Positions 24,890-37,417 of a stretch of DNA of 64,000 nucleotides are shown in pieces. Within the stretch, counting starts at the first letter, position 1. The number at the start of each line of letters is the position of its first letter. Source of the stretch: Saprospiraceae bacterium (lineage in GTDB: Bacteria > Bacteroidota > Bacteroidia > Chitinophagales > Saprospiraceae); NCBI GenBank assembly GCA_020627535.1, contig JAHDGU010000011.1, positions 1 to 64,000 of the forward strand. Direction: 5' to 3'. Made by a program: the position numbers and the translations under genes. The notes under the pieces are model-generated. The model had not been told where the DNA came from and did no database searches. It saw nothing but the letters and a program-made list of their open reading frames with translations.

Positions 24890-27800
24890 ATGCCTGATTT
24901 TTGTCATTTACACTGCCATACGCAGTACTCTCTTCTTGACGGTGCTTCGCACATCGACAAGCTCATGGCCAAAGTCGCAAGTGATGGACAGAAAGCCGTG
25001 GCCCTCACAGATCATGGCAATATGTTTGGCGCCTTTGAGTTTGTCTCTGAAGCCAAGAAGCATGATCTCAAGGCGATACTAGGCTGTGAATTTTACCTGG
25101 TAGAAGATCGACACAAAAAATCATTTAGTGTAAGCTCGGGTGAGCGCGACAAACGCTATCACCAGTTGCTGCTAGCCAAAAACGCCAAAGGCTACGAAAA
25201 TCTCTGCAAGCTCTGCTCGCTGGGATTCATCGAAGGCCTATACAGCAAATTTCCGCGGATTGACAAAGAGCTTCTCTTGCAGCACCACGAAGGTCTCATC
25301 GCCACGAGTTGCTGCATCGGAGCCGAGGTACCCCAAGCTATTTTGCGCGGCGATCTCGATGGCGCTGAGAAACTTCTCAGATGGTGGATAGATCTATTTG
25401 GCGACGACTACTACATCGAGCTGCAGCGTCATGATGGACTGGAAGGGCTCGGAGGAGAGAATCCGATCAGTCAAGAGGAGGTCAATCAACACCTACTGGC
25501 TTTCGCCAAAAAGTATGATCTCAAAGTCATCGCCACCAATGATGCTCACTACGTCGAAGAGGAGGACTGGCGCCCGCATGATATCATCCTATGCGTGAAC
25601 ACCAATGCTAAGGTCCATGAGACCAACCGATTCAAATTCTCTTCTCCGGACTACTACATGAAGACCAAGGCCGAGATGGCCATGCTCTTTCAAGATGTAC
25701 CACAAGCACTGGACAATACTCTTGAGATCGTCGATAAGATAGATCAGCTTGAGCTGGCTAGGGATCTTCTGTTACCTGCATTCCCGTTACCCAAGGGCTT
25801 TGACAATCAACCAGACTATCTACGTCATCTCGTCTACGAAGGAGCCAAGATCAGATATGGCGAAGTGACGCAGCAAATCGTGCAGCGCATAGATCACGAG
25901 CTGGGGATCATCCGCAATATGGGCTATGAGGGCTACTTCCTCATCGTGCAAGACTTTATCAAAGCTGCTCGCCAGCTCAATGTCCGCGTAGGGCCTGGGC
26001 GAGGGTCTGCGGCCGGATCGGCTGTTGCCTATTGCTTGACTATCACAGATATAGACCCGATCAGATACAATCTTCTCTTTGAGCGATTTCTCAATCCTGA
26101 GCGCGTGAGTATGCCTGATATCGATATAGACTTTGATGACGATGGCCGCCAGAAGGTCATCGACTGGGTCGTCGATAAATACGGAAAAAATCAGGTAGCA
26201 CAGATCATCACCTTCGGTACCATGGCTGCACGCTCATCCATCAGAGATGTAGCTCGTGTCAAGGATGTACCGCTAGATGTGAGTGACAGACTGGCCAAGC
26301 TCGTCCCATCGCGCCCAGGCACAAAGCTCAATAAGATACTCTCAGATCCAATTCAAAAGCTCAAGTCAGGATTCAATCAAGAAGAGATGATGGGGATACA
26401 GCAGCTCAGAGAGATCCTCAACAATGAGGGGAACCAAGAGTCTGAGACGCTGCGACTGGCCATGCAGGTCGAAGGCACCGTGCGAAATACTGGTATACAT
26501 GCTGCTGGTGTGATCATCGCACCGGATGACATCACCAAGTACATGCCAGTCTCCAAGCCCAAGGACAGTGAGTTTTACGTCACACAGTTTGACGGAAACT
26601 ACGTGGAGCGGGCTGGTATGCTCAAGATGGATTTTCTTGGCCTGACCACACTTTCCATCATCAATGATGCTGTGGCCAATATCGCGGAGCGCTATCCAGA
26701 TGTGGGTGAAATCGATCTCGATGATATTCCACTAGACGATGCAAAGACCTATGAGCTCTTCCAGAATGCAGAGACGATTGGCATCTTCCAGTTTGAGAGT
26801 AGCGGCATGAGACGCTATCTGCGAGAACTCGTACCGAGCAATATTGAGGATCTCATCGCCATGAATGCGCTCTATCGGCCAGGTCCTATGGACTATATCC
26901 CTTCCTTCGTCGCTAGGAAACATGGCCGTGAGGAGACAGTCTATCCACATGAATGGCTCCGCGAAATGCTTGAGCCGACCTATGGCATCATGGTTTATCA
27001 AGAGCAAATCATGCAGGCGGCACAGATCATGGCAGACTTCAGTCTAGGTAGTGCGGACATCCTGCGGCGTGCAATGGGTAAGAAGAAGAAAAAAGAAATG
27101 GATCGCCAGCGCGTGCTATTTATCGAGGGCTCTACAGCCAAAGGAGTCGATGAAAAGCAAGCCAATGAGATATTTGATGTCATGGCCAAGTTTGCCTCCT
27201 ACGGATTCAACAGGAGCCATGCCGCAGCCTACTCCATATTGGCCTATCAGACGGCCTATCTTAAGGCTCACTACCCTGCTGAGTTTATGGCCTCTGTACT
27301 CTCACATGACAAGGGAGACTCCAAGCGTCTCAATATCCTCATCAGGGAGGCTCGGCGACTAGGCATTAAGGTGCTAGGACCAGACATCAATGAGAGCAAG
27401 TACAATTTCGCTGTCAATAATGACGGGAACATTCGCTTTGGATTGTCAGCCATCAAAGGCATGGGACATGGTCCTGTCTCGGAGATCATCGAGAAGCGTG
27501 AGCTGGACGGCAACTACGTGAGCATCATAGACTTTACCAAGAAAGTCAACGCCCGTACTGTCAACAAGAAAGCGATGGAGGCCCTTGCGCTTGGAGGTGC
27601 CTTCGACTGCTTTGAGGAAATGCATCGAGCGCAGCTCATCGCACCCACCGGCAACTTCAACAACTATTACGAGGCTGCACTCAAGTACGGTGCAAGCTAC
27701 CAACAACAAAAAGCCTCGATCCAAAACTCACTCTTCGGCCTCGAAGAGAGCTTTAGTCTACCGGAGCCAGCAGTGCCAGATTGTCGTCAATGGACCTTGA

Positions 27801-28429
27801 TCGAGCGCCTGACCAAGGAGAAAGAAATCTCTGGTATATTCCTATCTGGCCACCCTTTGGACAACTATCCGATGGAAGTGCAAAACTTCACCAATTGCAA
27901 TATCAGCACGATGCAGCAGCTCAAAGGGGCCGAGATCCTCGTAGCCGGTGTCGTCACCAAGTCTGAGGCAAGATACAGCGAACGGAGTGGTACTCAGTAC
28001 GGACGATTTGAGATCCAAGACTACTCTGATAGTCTAGAATTCAATCTTTACAAAGAACAGTTTACCGACTTCAAGAGTCGCCTAGAAATCGGTCAAGTCA
28101 TCCTGCTCAAAGCACGCTACACCACAGGCTACAACGGCGAAGAACGACTTCGTATCAATGACGTGAGCCTCCTAGAGTCAGCAGCAGCGAGTTTTGCCAA
28201 GGAACTCGTACTTGGTATCGATCTCAATCTCATCACAGAAGAGTTAATCACTGATATCAAAACCACCTTGGAGGAGCACAAAGGAAACAAGCCGGTTCGA
28301 TTTAGCGTTGAGCGAGTGGACACCAATCACATTCTCAAATTTTCCAATAAGGCAAAGAAAGTAGAGCTCAGCAGCGCACTGATCAAAAAGCTCAGAAGCC
28401 TAGGACTTGCCTATAAGATCACAAAATGA
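24890..28429 (+). CDS. dnaE: DNA polymerase III alpha subunit
   Basis: 1179 residues, the replicative polymerase. The N-terminal PHP domain begins FCHLHCHTQYSLLDGASHID. The catalytic palm carries PDIDIDFDDDG with Asp410 and Asp412 as metal-binding residues. Fingers, helix-hairpin-helix and an OB-fold (about 990-1080, ILVAGVVTKSEARYS) follow in the usual order. Length matches the DnaE1 class. A possible -7 box, TACTTTTA (24856-24863), lies 26 bp upstream. The stop overlaps the next start by 4 bp (ATGA). One copy of the dispersed word is in frame (25498-25512). Confidence 0.96.
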   Translation: MPDFCHLHCHTQYSLLDGASHIDKLMAKVASDGQKAVALTDHGNMFGAFEFVSEAKKHDLKAILGCEFYLVEDRHKKSFSVSSGERDKRYHQLLLAKNAKGYENLCKLCSLGFIEGLYSKFPRIDKELLLQHHEGLIATSCCIGAEVPQAILRGDLDGAEKLLRWWIDLFGDDYYIELQRHDGLEGLGGENPISQEEVNQHLLAFAKKYDLKVIATNDAHYVEEEDWRPHDIILCVNTNAKVHETNRFKFSSPDYYMKTKAEMAMLFQDVPQALDNTLEIVDKIDQLELARDLLLPAFPLPKGFDNQPDYLRHLVYEGAKIRYGEVTQQIVQRIDHELGIIRNMGYEGYFLIVQDFIKAARQLNVRVGPGRGSAAGSAVAYCLTITDIDPIRYNLLFERFLNPERVSMPDIDIDFDDDGRQKVIDWVVDKYGKNQVAQIITFGTMAARSSIRDVARVKDVPLDVSDRLAKLVPSRPGTKLNKILSDPIQKLKSGFNQEEMMGIQQLREILNNEGNQESETLRLAMQVEGTVRNTGIHAAGVIIAPDDITKYMPVSKPKDSEFYVTQFDGNYVERAGMLKMDFLGLTTLSIINDAVANIAERYPDVGEIDLDDIPLDDAKTYELFQNAETIGIFQFESSGMRRYLRELVPSNIEDLIAMNALYRPGPMDYIPSFVARKHGREETVYPHEWLREMLEPTYGIMVYQEQIMQAAQIMADFSLGSADILRRAMGKKKKKEMDRQRVLFIEGSTAKGVDEKQANEIFDVMAKFASYGFNRSHAAAYSILAYQTAYLKAHYPAEFMASVLSHDKGDSKRLNILIREARRLGIKVLGPDINESKYNFAVNNDGNIRFGLSAIKGMGHGPVSEIIEKRELDGNYVSIIDFTKKVNARTVNKKAMEALALGGAFDCFEEMHRAQLIAPTGNFNNYYEAALKYGASYQQQKASIQNSLFGLEESFSLPEPAVPDCRQWTLIERLTKEKEISGIFLSGHPLDNYPMEVQNFTNCNISTMQQLKGAEILVAGVVTKSEARYSERSGTQYGRFEIQDYSDSLEFNLYKEQFTDFKSRLEIGQVILLKARYTTGYNGEERLRINDVSLLESAAASFAKELVLGIDLNLITEELITDIKTTLEEHKGNKPVRFSVERVDTNHILKFSNKAKKVELSSALIKKLRSLGLAYKITK
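25498..25512 (+). repeat. Dispersed word, site 7 (GGCTTTCGCCAAAAA)
   Basis: The first 14 bases are exact. In the sense strand of dnaE, encoding Ala-Phe-Ala-Lys-Lys. Confidence 0.75.
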
Positions 28430-28962
28430 GACAATACATTTGGCTGACAAGCCTCTCCGTACTTACCCTCATCTCTGCCTGTACCAGTACCCAAAACGGC
28501 AATGAGGCTCACGTAGACTCAGGAGGCGAAGACTCCATGATAAAGCTGCTCACCACAGAAGACTACAATGATATCGAGACCCGCACAGCGACAGCTGATA
28601 CCACATATGTGATCAACTTCTGGGCAACTTGGTGCAAGCCATGCGTGGAAGAACTTCCTTACTTCCTCGACTACGCCCAAAAAATGCGAGATACAAAAAC
28701 AAAGATGATTCTGGTCTCTCTAGACTTTCCTCACCAAGCTGATTCCAAGCTCAAGCCATATCTAGAGGAAAACGCTATCCAAGAAGAGGTATGGCACATG
28801 ACGAATATGGACTACAATAGCTGGCTTGATGATGTAGATCCTAGCTGGTCAGGGTCTATCCCCTGCACACTGGTCAAGAGAGATGGAAAGCGTCTCTTTG
28901 CCGAAAAGAGCTACCATAGTGTCCAAGAACTAGCAGAATTCGTGAAACAAATAAAAAGCTAA
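28426..28962 (+). CDS. TlpA-family thiol-disulfide reductase, lipoprotein
   Basis: 178 residues. The leader ends LISAC (lipobox Cys19), so the enzyme is anchored in the envelope. A thioredoxin fold carries the redox motif WCKPC in NFWATWCKPCVEELP, with the cis-Pro loop SGSIPCTL. Relatives reduce apo-cytochromes or other periplasmic thiols. Translation is coupled to dnaE by a 4-bp overlap, an arrangement without an obvious functional link. Confidence 0.9.
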   Translation: MRQYIWLTSLSVLTLISACTSTQNGNEAHVDSGGEDSMIKLLTTEDYNDIETRTATADTTYVINFWATWCKPCVEELPYFLDYAQKMRDTKTKMILVSLDFPHQADSKLKPYLEENAIQEEVWHMTNMDYNSWLDDVDPSWSGSIPCTLVKRDGKRLFAEKSYHSVQELAEFVKQIKS

Positions 28963-29008
28963 CTGCGTTTTGCAGTCATTACATCACCCAAGTCTAGAAT
29001 TTACTGAC

Positions 29009-29617
29009 ATGAAAAACATTCTTTATTTACTTGCCATCAGCGCGACTCTAGTATTCGGTATACAAGCGACAGTAGGCACTGGAGACGGACTGAAAGTCGG
29101 AGACAAAGCCGAAGACTTTTCACTCAAAGGAGTTGACGGTGAGATGCACTCATTGGCAGACATGAAAGACGCCAAAGGTTTCGTCGTCATCTTCACTTGC
29201 AACCACTGTCCTTATTCTGTCATGTATGAGGATCGTATCATCGAGCTGCACAACACTTATGCTGCAAAGGGATATCCAGTGGTCGCCATCAATCCAAATG
29301 ATCCGAAGATCGTCCCAGGAGATGATTTTGATGGTATGGTCAAGAGAGCTGCCGAGAAGAACTTCCCGTTCCACTACCTTCAAGATGAAGGCCAAAAGGT
29401 CTATCCTAAGTATGGTGCTAAGAAAACACCACACGTGTTCCTTCTAGACAAAGACCTTGTCGTGCAATACATCGGAGCTATTGACAACAATGCCCGAAGT
29501 GCGAGCGCGGTGACAGAAAAATATCTTGAAAACGCTATCATGGCACTCGAAAAAGGCGAAAAGCCGAGTCCAGACTTCACGAAAGCCATCGGCTGTAGTG
29601 TGAAGTGCGCCATGTAA
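29009..29617 (+). CDS. Periplasmic thioredoxin-family (redoxin) protein
   Basis: 202 residues from the ATG at 29009, which opens a signal peptide (MKNILYLLAISATLVFGIQA); an earlier in-frame ATG at 28970 precedes it. The redoxin/AhpC-TSA-like domain has FTCNHCPYS, a CxxC-type active site, and the KKTPHVFLLD cis-Pro region. It closes with the GCSVKC motif found in this subfamily. Expected to be a periplasmic thiol oxidoreductase or peroxiredoxin-like protein. It lies 46 bp after tlpA, with a terminator after it. Confidence 0.88.
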   Translation: MKNILYLLAISATLVFGIQATVGTGDGLKVGDKAEDFSLKGVDGEMHSLADMKDAKGFVVIFTCNHCPYSVMYEDRIIELHNTYAAKGYPVVAINPNDPKIVPGDDFDGMVKRAAEKNFPFHYLQDEGQKVYPKYGAKKTPHVFLLDKDLVVQYIGAIDNNARSASAVTEKYLENAIMALEKGEKPSPDFTKAIGCSVKCAM

Positions 29618-29644
29618 GAGTTGATCAACGAATAATATTAGGAG

Positions 29645-29680
29645 AAGAGGATGTGTCATCAGACGTATCCTCTTTTTTTT
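29645..29680 (+). terminator. Terminator of the dnaE-tlpA-redoxin transcript
   Basis: AAGAGGAT pairs with ATCCTCTT around a loop of about 14 bases, followed by a long T-run. Confidence 0.85.
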
Positions 29681-29713
29681 ATTTGCGCGACAGCGTCACA
29701 GATCACATAGATA

Positions 29714-29728
29714 GGCTTACGCCAAAAA
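29714..29728 (+). repeat. Dispersed word, site 8 (GGCTTACGCCAAAAA, intergenic)
   Basis: One loop change (T to A) in the 14-base core; lies in the untranslated region 59 bp upstream of the helicase gene. Confidence 0.65.
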
Positions 29729-29786
29729 AGACTAGATTTACACCGCTAAACTTACTGAATATCAGTAGAGTACAAATTACAAAAAA

Positions 29787-31103
29787 ATGAGATTTGACGA
29801 GTTAGAGCTCGATGAGCAACTTCTCGATGGCCTGTACTACATGGGTTTTGAGACAGCCACACCCATACAAGAACAAGCTATACCTCATATCCTAGATGGA
29901 AGAGACGTACTCGCCTGCGCCCAGACAGGAACGGGCAAAACTGCAGCTTTTATCCTCCCTGTCCTGCACAAATTGTCGCTGGCCAAATCTGAGCATATTC
30001 GAGCCGTCGTCGTAGCTCCGACAAGAGAACTGGCCATACAGATCGAACAACAGATCCAGGCCTTTGCATACTTTGTCAATGTCAGCTCGATAGCCATTTA
30101 TGGAGGTGGTGATGGGCATGACTTTGATGTCCAAAAGAAAGCACTTACTTCTGGCACTGATATCCTAGTGGTCACCCCAGGTAAGTTTATCTCACACATA
30201 CAGAACAAATACGTAGATCTCAGCAAGGTCGAATATCTCATCTTGGATGAGGCTGACCGCATGCTCGATATGGGCTTCTTGCCAGATATCCAGAAGATCA
30301 TATCTGAGACTCCTGACTCTCGGCAGTCTTTGCTCTTCAGTGCAACGATGCCCCCCAAGATCAGAGACTTGAGCAAGAAAATGCTCAAAAATCCAGCTGA
30401 GATCTCCATCGCAATCTCCAAGCCGGCTGAAGGTCTGATCCAGGGTGCGTATCTCGCTCACGACAGGCAAAAGGCAGCACTTATAAGACACCTCATTGCC
30501 GATAAGCCCAACTATGAGAGCATCATTGTATTTAGCTCGACCAAGAAAAAAGTAGGCGATATCGTCAGAGCACTTCGAGGTCAGGGCTATGGAGTCCAAG
30601 CGATATCATCTGATCTCGATCAGAAAGAGCGTGAAGCTGCTCTACGAAAATTCCGGAGTAAAGAGACGCGCGTCATCGTAGCCACCGATGTGCTTAGTCG
30701 CGGTATCGATATTCAAGGCATCAACTTAGTGATCAACTATGACGTACCTCGCGATGCGGAAGACTATGTGCATCGCATCGGTCGTACTGCTCGCGCCGAC
30801 CAAAACGGTGTGGCTCTCACGCTCGTCAATGAGGATGATGTCCATCGTATGATGAAGATTGAGCGACTGATCGAACAAGAAGTTATGAAGATTCCTCTCC
30901 CTCACGGATTTGGCTCAGGACCGGAATACAAAAAAGGCTCGAGAGGTGGCCATGGCGGTCGCGGCGGACAGAGTGGTGGCAGATCTCAAAGATCCAAAGG
31001 CAGATCCGGTGGAGGCAAGCGACCCAACTATCGCAAAGGTGGAAACAATCGTGGCAAAGGTCCTGGTAAGAATCGCGGTGGCGGCGGCGGAAACAAGTCC
31101 TAG
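29787..31103 (+). CDS. DEAD-box RNA helicase (RhlE-like)
   Basis: 438 residues. ATP-dependent RNA unwinding in ribosome assembly or mRNA turnover. The Q-motif region (GFETATPIQEQAIP) precedes Walker A AQTGTGKT (45-52), PTRELA, DEAD (154-157), SAT (about 188-190) and HRIGRTAR. The C-terminal tail from about 375 is Gly/Arg/Lys-rich (SRGGHGGRGGQSGGRSQR), a non-specific RNA-binding extension common in cold-adapted RhlE proteins. It is convergent with oxyR, 8 bp away. Confidence 0.94.
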   Translation: MRFDELELDEQLLDGLYYMGFETATPIQEQAIPHILDGRDVLACAQTGTGKTAAFILPVLHKLSLAKSEHIRAVVVAPTRELAIQIEQQIQAFAYFVNVSSIAIYGGGDGHDFDVQKKALTSGTDILVVTPGKFISHIQNKYVDLSKVEYLILDEADRMLDMGFLPDIQKIISETPDSRQSLLFSATMPPKIRDLSKKMLKNPAEISIAISKPAEGLIQGAYLAHDRQKAALIRHLIADKPNYESIIVFSSTKKKVGDIVRALRGQGYGVQAISSDLDQKEREAALRKFRSKETRVIVATDVLSRGIDIQGINLVINYDVPRDAEDYVHRIGRTARADQNGVALTLVNEDDVHRMMKIERLIEQEVMKIPLPHGFGSGPEYKKGSRGGHGGRGGQSGGRSQRSKGRSGGGKRPNYRKGGNNRGKGPGKNRGGGGGNKS

Positions 31104-31111
31104 CCTAAGGC

Positions 31112-34367
<3,256 letters not shown>

Positions 34368-34393
34368 GAAGATCTATTAGAACAGGAATCTGG

Positions 34394-34425
34394 ACCGCCT
34401 CGACGACTAGTTGAGGCGGTTTTTC
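34394..34425 (+). terminator. Terminator of katG
   Basis: ACCGCCTC (34394-34401) pairs with GAGGCGGT (34413-34420), extended by GAC/GTT inside, then TTTTC. Confidence 0.88.
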
Positions 34426-34437
34426 TTTACAAGATTA

Positions 34438-34818
34438 TCACGAACTTGATGAAAGCCACGCGCTCCAAGGAATGACAAATGGCAGCACAACCACCCACAC
34501 CAAGAAAAAACCAGCCATAGGTCGAGGGTAGTCGAGCTCACCTCTGATAGCCGGTAATGCTACCAAGACCAACCATGTGCCCTTGTAGATGAACTGGAGA
34601 AGAAGTACGGGTGAAAAGCTTATTGGCCTCCATAAGCCAAAGGCAGACAAAACCGCTATGGCAAGCCAGAGGCAACCAACAAGACGCATGACCTCTGTAT
34701 GCTCATAGGCTCCAGAAAAGACATTGATTGCAGCTTTTCTTGGATCTACAAGACAGCTAATGGCAATGGTACCGGCAACAAGAACATTCAGTAAGTAAAC
34801 AATGCGCAATGCAATCAT
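34438..34818 (-). CDS. Four-TM membrane protein linked to the sigma/anti-sigma pair
   Basis: 126 residues with hydrophobic segments at about 4-22, 43-62, 69-88 and 100-120; no recognised family. Between the first two is the polar stretch DPRKAAINVFSGAYEHTEVM. It begins 16 bp after the anti-sigma gene and ends the operon. Position suggests a role in the envelope response governed by the sigma factor, possibly sensing or damping, but this is inference from neighbourhood. Confidence 0.7.
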   Translation of the reverse strand: MIALRIVYLLNVLVAGTIAISCLVDPRKAAINVFSGAYEHTEVMRLVGCLWLAIAVLSAFGLWRPISFSPVLLLQFIYKGTWLVLVALPAIRGELDYPRPMAGFFLVWVVVLPFVIPWSAWLSSSS

Positions 34819-34834
34819 AGCGTCGAGCTCATAA

Positions 34835-35593
34835 TTACGATACTCTTACCGAGCCTATCAATCGACTTACTGTAGGATGATCACTACCTCCTCTAGGCTC
34901 TATGGTAATATTAAGACTCTCGACATCTTCAAGGTAGCTCAGGTCAACTTGACCCGCACGAGATCGAGGAATCAGCGCTATAGAAATCATCTCGCCATCT
35001 ACATCTCCCCATAGCTGGTAATCATGATCATCATCAAGCGTGGGCAATGACATAGAACTGATACAGGCCTTCTTGACTTTGTCATTCCAGAAAAACACAA
35101 CTTCTCCACTGACATCATCAGAAGTCGATAGCACAAGCTGCTGACTCGATGGATCTTGAAAAAAGGCAAAAGCCGCCTGCTGCTCTTGATTTTGCTCTTG
35201 ACAGTCTTTTTCCAAGGCGGCATAAGCCTTGCGCGACGCCTGTAGGTCTTGATCGGTATTCCAATGCGACCAAACGCTATAAGCTAGACCTGCTAGTAAA
35301 CCTAACACAAGATACCAGGGCCAAATGGGTGAGCCAGTCGCGTTGCTAGCAGCCCCTCCATTGTCGACACGGTCTAACAATTGTGCCGCGGTAGTCTTGG
35401 GAGTCACGGCATTTTGTCGCGCAATATTCTCTAAACAGTTTTCCATATACCCGAGCTCATCTCTTAGACTTGGATATGTCTCTAGATGTAGTTCTACAAG
35501 AGCTCGCTCATCAGGTCCTAAATCACCGAGCACATAGGAATGTAGCATTCCAGTCTCGACAAATTTCTCTAAACTCATCACCTGATCACTCAT
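34835..35593 (-). CDS. Anti-sigma factor, RskA-like
   Basis: 252 residues. The N-terminal cytoplasmic anti-sigma region (about 10-55, LHSYVLGDLGPDERALVELHL) lacks the zinc HxxxCxxC motif, as in RskA. One transmembrane helix lies at about 88-107. The extracytoplasmic RskA_C domain contains SSDDVSGEVVFFWND-type strands and the closing ITIEPRGGSDHPT motif. It should hold the ECF sigma factor inactive at the membrane. The start overlaps the sigma gene's stop by 4 bp (ATGA). Confidence 0.88.
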   Translation of the reverse strand: MSDQVMSLEKFVETGMLHSYVLGDLGPDERALVELHLETYPSLRDELGYMENCLENIARQNAVTPKTTAAQLLDRVDNGGAASNATGSPIWPWYLVLGLLAGLAYSVWSHWNTDQDLQASRKAYAALEKDCQEQNQEQQAAFAFFQDPSSQQLVLSTSDDVSGEVVFFWNDKVKKACISSMSLPTLDDDHDYQLWGDVDGEMISIALIPRSRAGQVDLSYLEDVESLNITIEPRGGSDHPTVSRLIGSVRVS

Positions 35594-36216
35594 AGCATCC
35601 AGGTATCTGTGAGATAATAAAGACTAGAAAGAATGGACATCAACTTCAAGCTGATGCGTAGATCCTTGAGCGCTTTGCGCATTCGAGACTTTACGGTGCC
35701 TAGGGGTACATCTGTAAGCTCACTGATCTCAGCTTGACTGTATCCCTGGAAGTAGGCCAGATCAATCAAGTGTCGACCTTGTTGATCAAGTGTATTGACC
35801 GCACCATGCAGATCATAGTCAGCTAGATCAGACTGAGTTGCTCCATGCATATCGTAGCCATCCAGCGCCCCTGTCTTGTGCGCTTGTCGATATCCTTTGG
35901 AGGCCACGACATTTAGTGCCTTGTTGCGGGCGATCTGATACATCCATGTGAAGACTTTTGATCTATCAGCATCATAGGATGAGGCTTTCGCCCAAATACT
36001 CAAAAATGTATCCTGGAGTACTTCCTCGGAAAGATGGTGGTCCTTGACAATCCGCACGATCACACCATGTAGAGCCGCTGAGTATTCTTGATACAATATC
36101 TCGAGGGATCGTTTTGATCCCTTACTGACCTGTCTCATCAGATAGACAGGATCCTTCTCAACTTTCTGCAAGAGAGGTGCTTTTTCTGATTCCGGTATGG
36201 TGATGGCTGTCTGCAT
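35590..36216 (-). CDS. ECF-type RNA polymerase sigma factor
   Basis: 208 residues. Region 2 (about 38-105) contains HLSEEVLQDTFLSIWAKA and the RSKVFTWMYQIARNKAL recognition helix. Region 4 (about 140-195) contains QGYSQAEISELTDVPLGTVK. It directs RNA polymerase to envelope-stress or surface genes and is paired with the overlapping RskA-like anti-sigma gene. The divergent fasciclin gene is a plausible target. The dispersed word occurs in its reading frame (35983-35997). Confidence 0.9.
   Translation of the reverse strand: MQTAITIPESEKAPLLQKVEKDPVYLMRQVSKGSKRSLEILYQEYSAALHGVIVRIVKDHHLSEEVLQDTFLSIWAKASSYDADRSKVFTWMYQIARNKALNVVASKGYRQAHKTGALDGYDMHGATQSDLADYDLHGAVNTLDQQGRHLIDLAYFQGYSQAEISELTDVPLGTVKSRMRKALKDLRISLKLMSILSSLYYLTDTWML
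35983..35997 (+). repeat. Dispersed word, site 9 (GGCTTTCGCCCAAAT)
   Basis: One change (A to C after the GCC). Antisense to the sigma factor gene, encoding Ile-Trp-Ala-Lys-Ala. Confidence 0.65.
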
Positions 36217-36270
36217 ATCGACGGACTATATCATCGGCTTCCGCTATGTCTATAACAAGCGAACTCAAAA

Positions 36271-36290
36271 ATGTTTTGTTGAATAAACAT
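36271..36290. promoter_or_regulatory. Inverted repeat between sigma factor and fasciclin genes
   Basis: ATGTTT, 8 bases, AAACAT, in the divergent intergenic region 55 bp from the sigma gene start. A regulator site or chance; no -7 match was found next to it. Confidence 0.25.
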
Positions 36291-36398
36291 CTATAAATAA
36301 TTAAACAAAATGATCCAGTCGCAAAATTTCTCGGTACTACAAAGTGAAATCAATAATTCATTCATTGGCCTTCGAGCCAGTTAAAAAACTTCACTCTG

Positions 36399-36965
36399 AT
36401 GAAAAAACAAATGATTCTCCTTGCAGTCGTCACACTATTTGGTGCAACTCACACGCTCTCTGCACAGTGCTCAAGTTCCAAGAACAAGCATCATGTCCAG
36501 CAGACTTCCTACAGCTATGGTGGTCACAAGTCTATCGTAGAGCAGGCCGTCTCAAATGCTGATTTCTCCACCTTGGTGGCTGCTCTCAAGGCCGCAGATC
36601 TTGTAGACGCACTCTCCGGCGATGGACCATTCACAGTCTTTGCACCAGACAATGCAGCCTTCAATCGGCTAGAGGATGGCACTGTAGCCAGTCTTCTCGA
36701 GCCTCGAGCCAAGGGAGACCTTACCGATATCCTGACTTACCACGTCGTCTCTGGCAGACTGGAGTCTCCAGATGTCGTCAACGCCCTATCCGCAACTGGT
36801 TCAGTAACGCTTACGGCACTCAATGGCAAGACCTTTGAAGTGATCCGCAGGGGTGACAACATCTATATCAAGGATGGCAAAGGACAGACATCTCTCATTA
36901 CTAGCTACGATATCAAAGGCACCAATGGTGTCATCCATGTGATTGATACCGTGATATTGCCATAA
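36399..36965 (+). CDS. Fasciclin-domain secreted protein
   Basis: 188 residues. Signal peptide about 1-23 (ending LSAQ) and a single fasciclin/FAS1 domain (about 48-188). Recognisable blocks are VEQAVSNADFSTLVAALKAADL, DGPFTVFAPDNAAFNRL, LTYHVVSGRL and the closing GTNGVIHVIDTVILP. FAS1 domains mediate cell adhesion or matrix binding. In Bacteroidota such genes commonly sit opposite an ECF sigma/anti-sigma pair, as here, which suggests shared control. Confidence 0.93.
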   Translation: MKKQMILLAVVTLFGATHTLSAQCSSSKNKHHVQQTSYSYGGHKSIVEQAVSNADFSTLVAALKAADLVDALSGDGPFTVFAPDNAAFNRLEDGTVASLLEPRAKGDLTDILTYHVVSGRLESPDVVNALSATGSVTLTALNGKTFEVIRRGDNIYIKDGKGQTSLITSYDIKGTNGVIHVIDTVILP

Positions 36966-36991
36966 GCGCAGAGGATGACCACATCGAAGCT

Positions 36992-37020
36992 AAGGGGTCT
37001 TCCTGTGTGGAAGACCCCTT
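36992..37020 (+). terminator. Terminator of the fasciclin gene
   Basis: AAGGGGTCTTCC, loop TGTGT, GGAAGACCCCTT: a perfect 12-bp stem followed by ACATTTTA. Confidence 0.8.
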
Positions 37021-37051
37021 ACATTTTATCGCACCTCAATATTTTAGAAGC

Positions 37052-37417
37052 ATGAAAATTCACATACTCTTCCTGAGTCTAGCCCTTGTAGTCAGCTCTT
37101 GCTCCTCATGGCAAAAAATCTCACTGACGGGAACCCAAAGTATGGGTATTATAGGTCAAGGACCAGGACGTGACGCTGCGATCAACCCCTATGCTGAAGA
37201 CCCTACTGCGATGGTCATCAAAAACCTAGGACCAGCGCCAGTCAGTATTCGCATCGAAGAAAAACGATTACTAGTGCAGACCATAGATCTAGAGGCTCAA
37301 AGAAGACTCCGATTTCCCTTGAGCAAGGATGAGATGGTTTTCTTTGATACCGATGGAATGAGCGATGTGAAGCTCAAGTTTATCCGAATCAGAGAAACTA
37401 CTTCACTTCAAAAGTGA
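37052..37417 (+). CDS. Small hypothetical lipoprotein
   Basis: 121 residues from the ATG at 37052, which begins a leader ending VVSSC (lipobox Cys17); the in-frame ATG at 37007 lies inside the upstream terminator. The mature part, with MVIKNLGPAPVSIRIEEK and a FDTDGMSDVKLKFI strand, suggests a small beta-sandwich. No family recognised. Its 3' end overlaps the convergent dodecin gene by 20 bp. Confidence 0.75.
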   Translation: MKIHILFLSLALVVSSCSSWQKISLTGTQSMGIIGQGPGRDAAINPYAEDPTAMVIKNLGPAPVSIRIEEKRLLVQTIDLEAQRRLRFPLSKDEMVFFDTDGMSDVKLKFIRIRETTSLQK

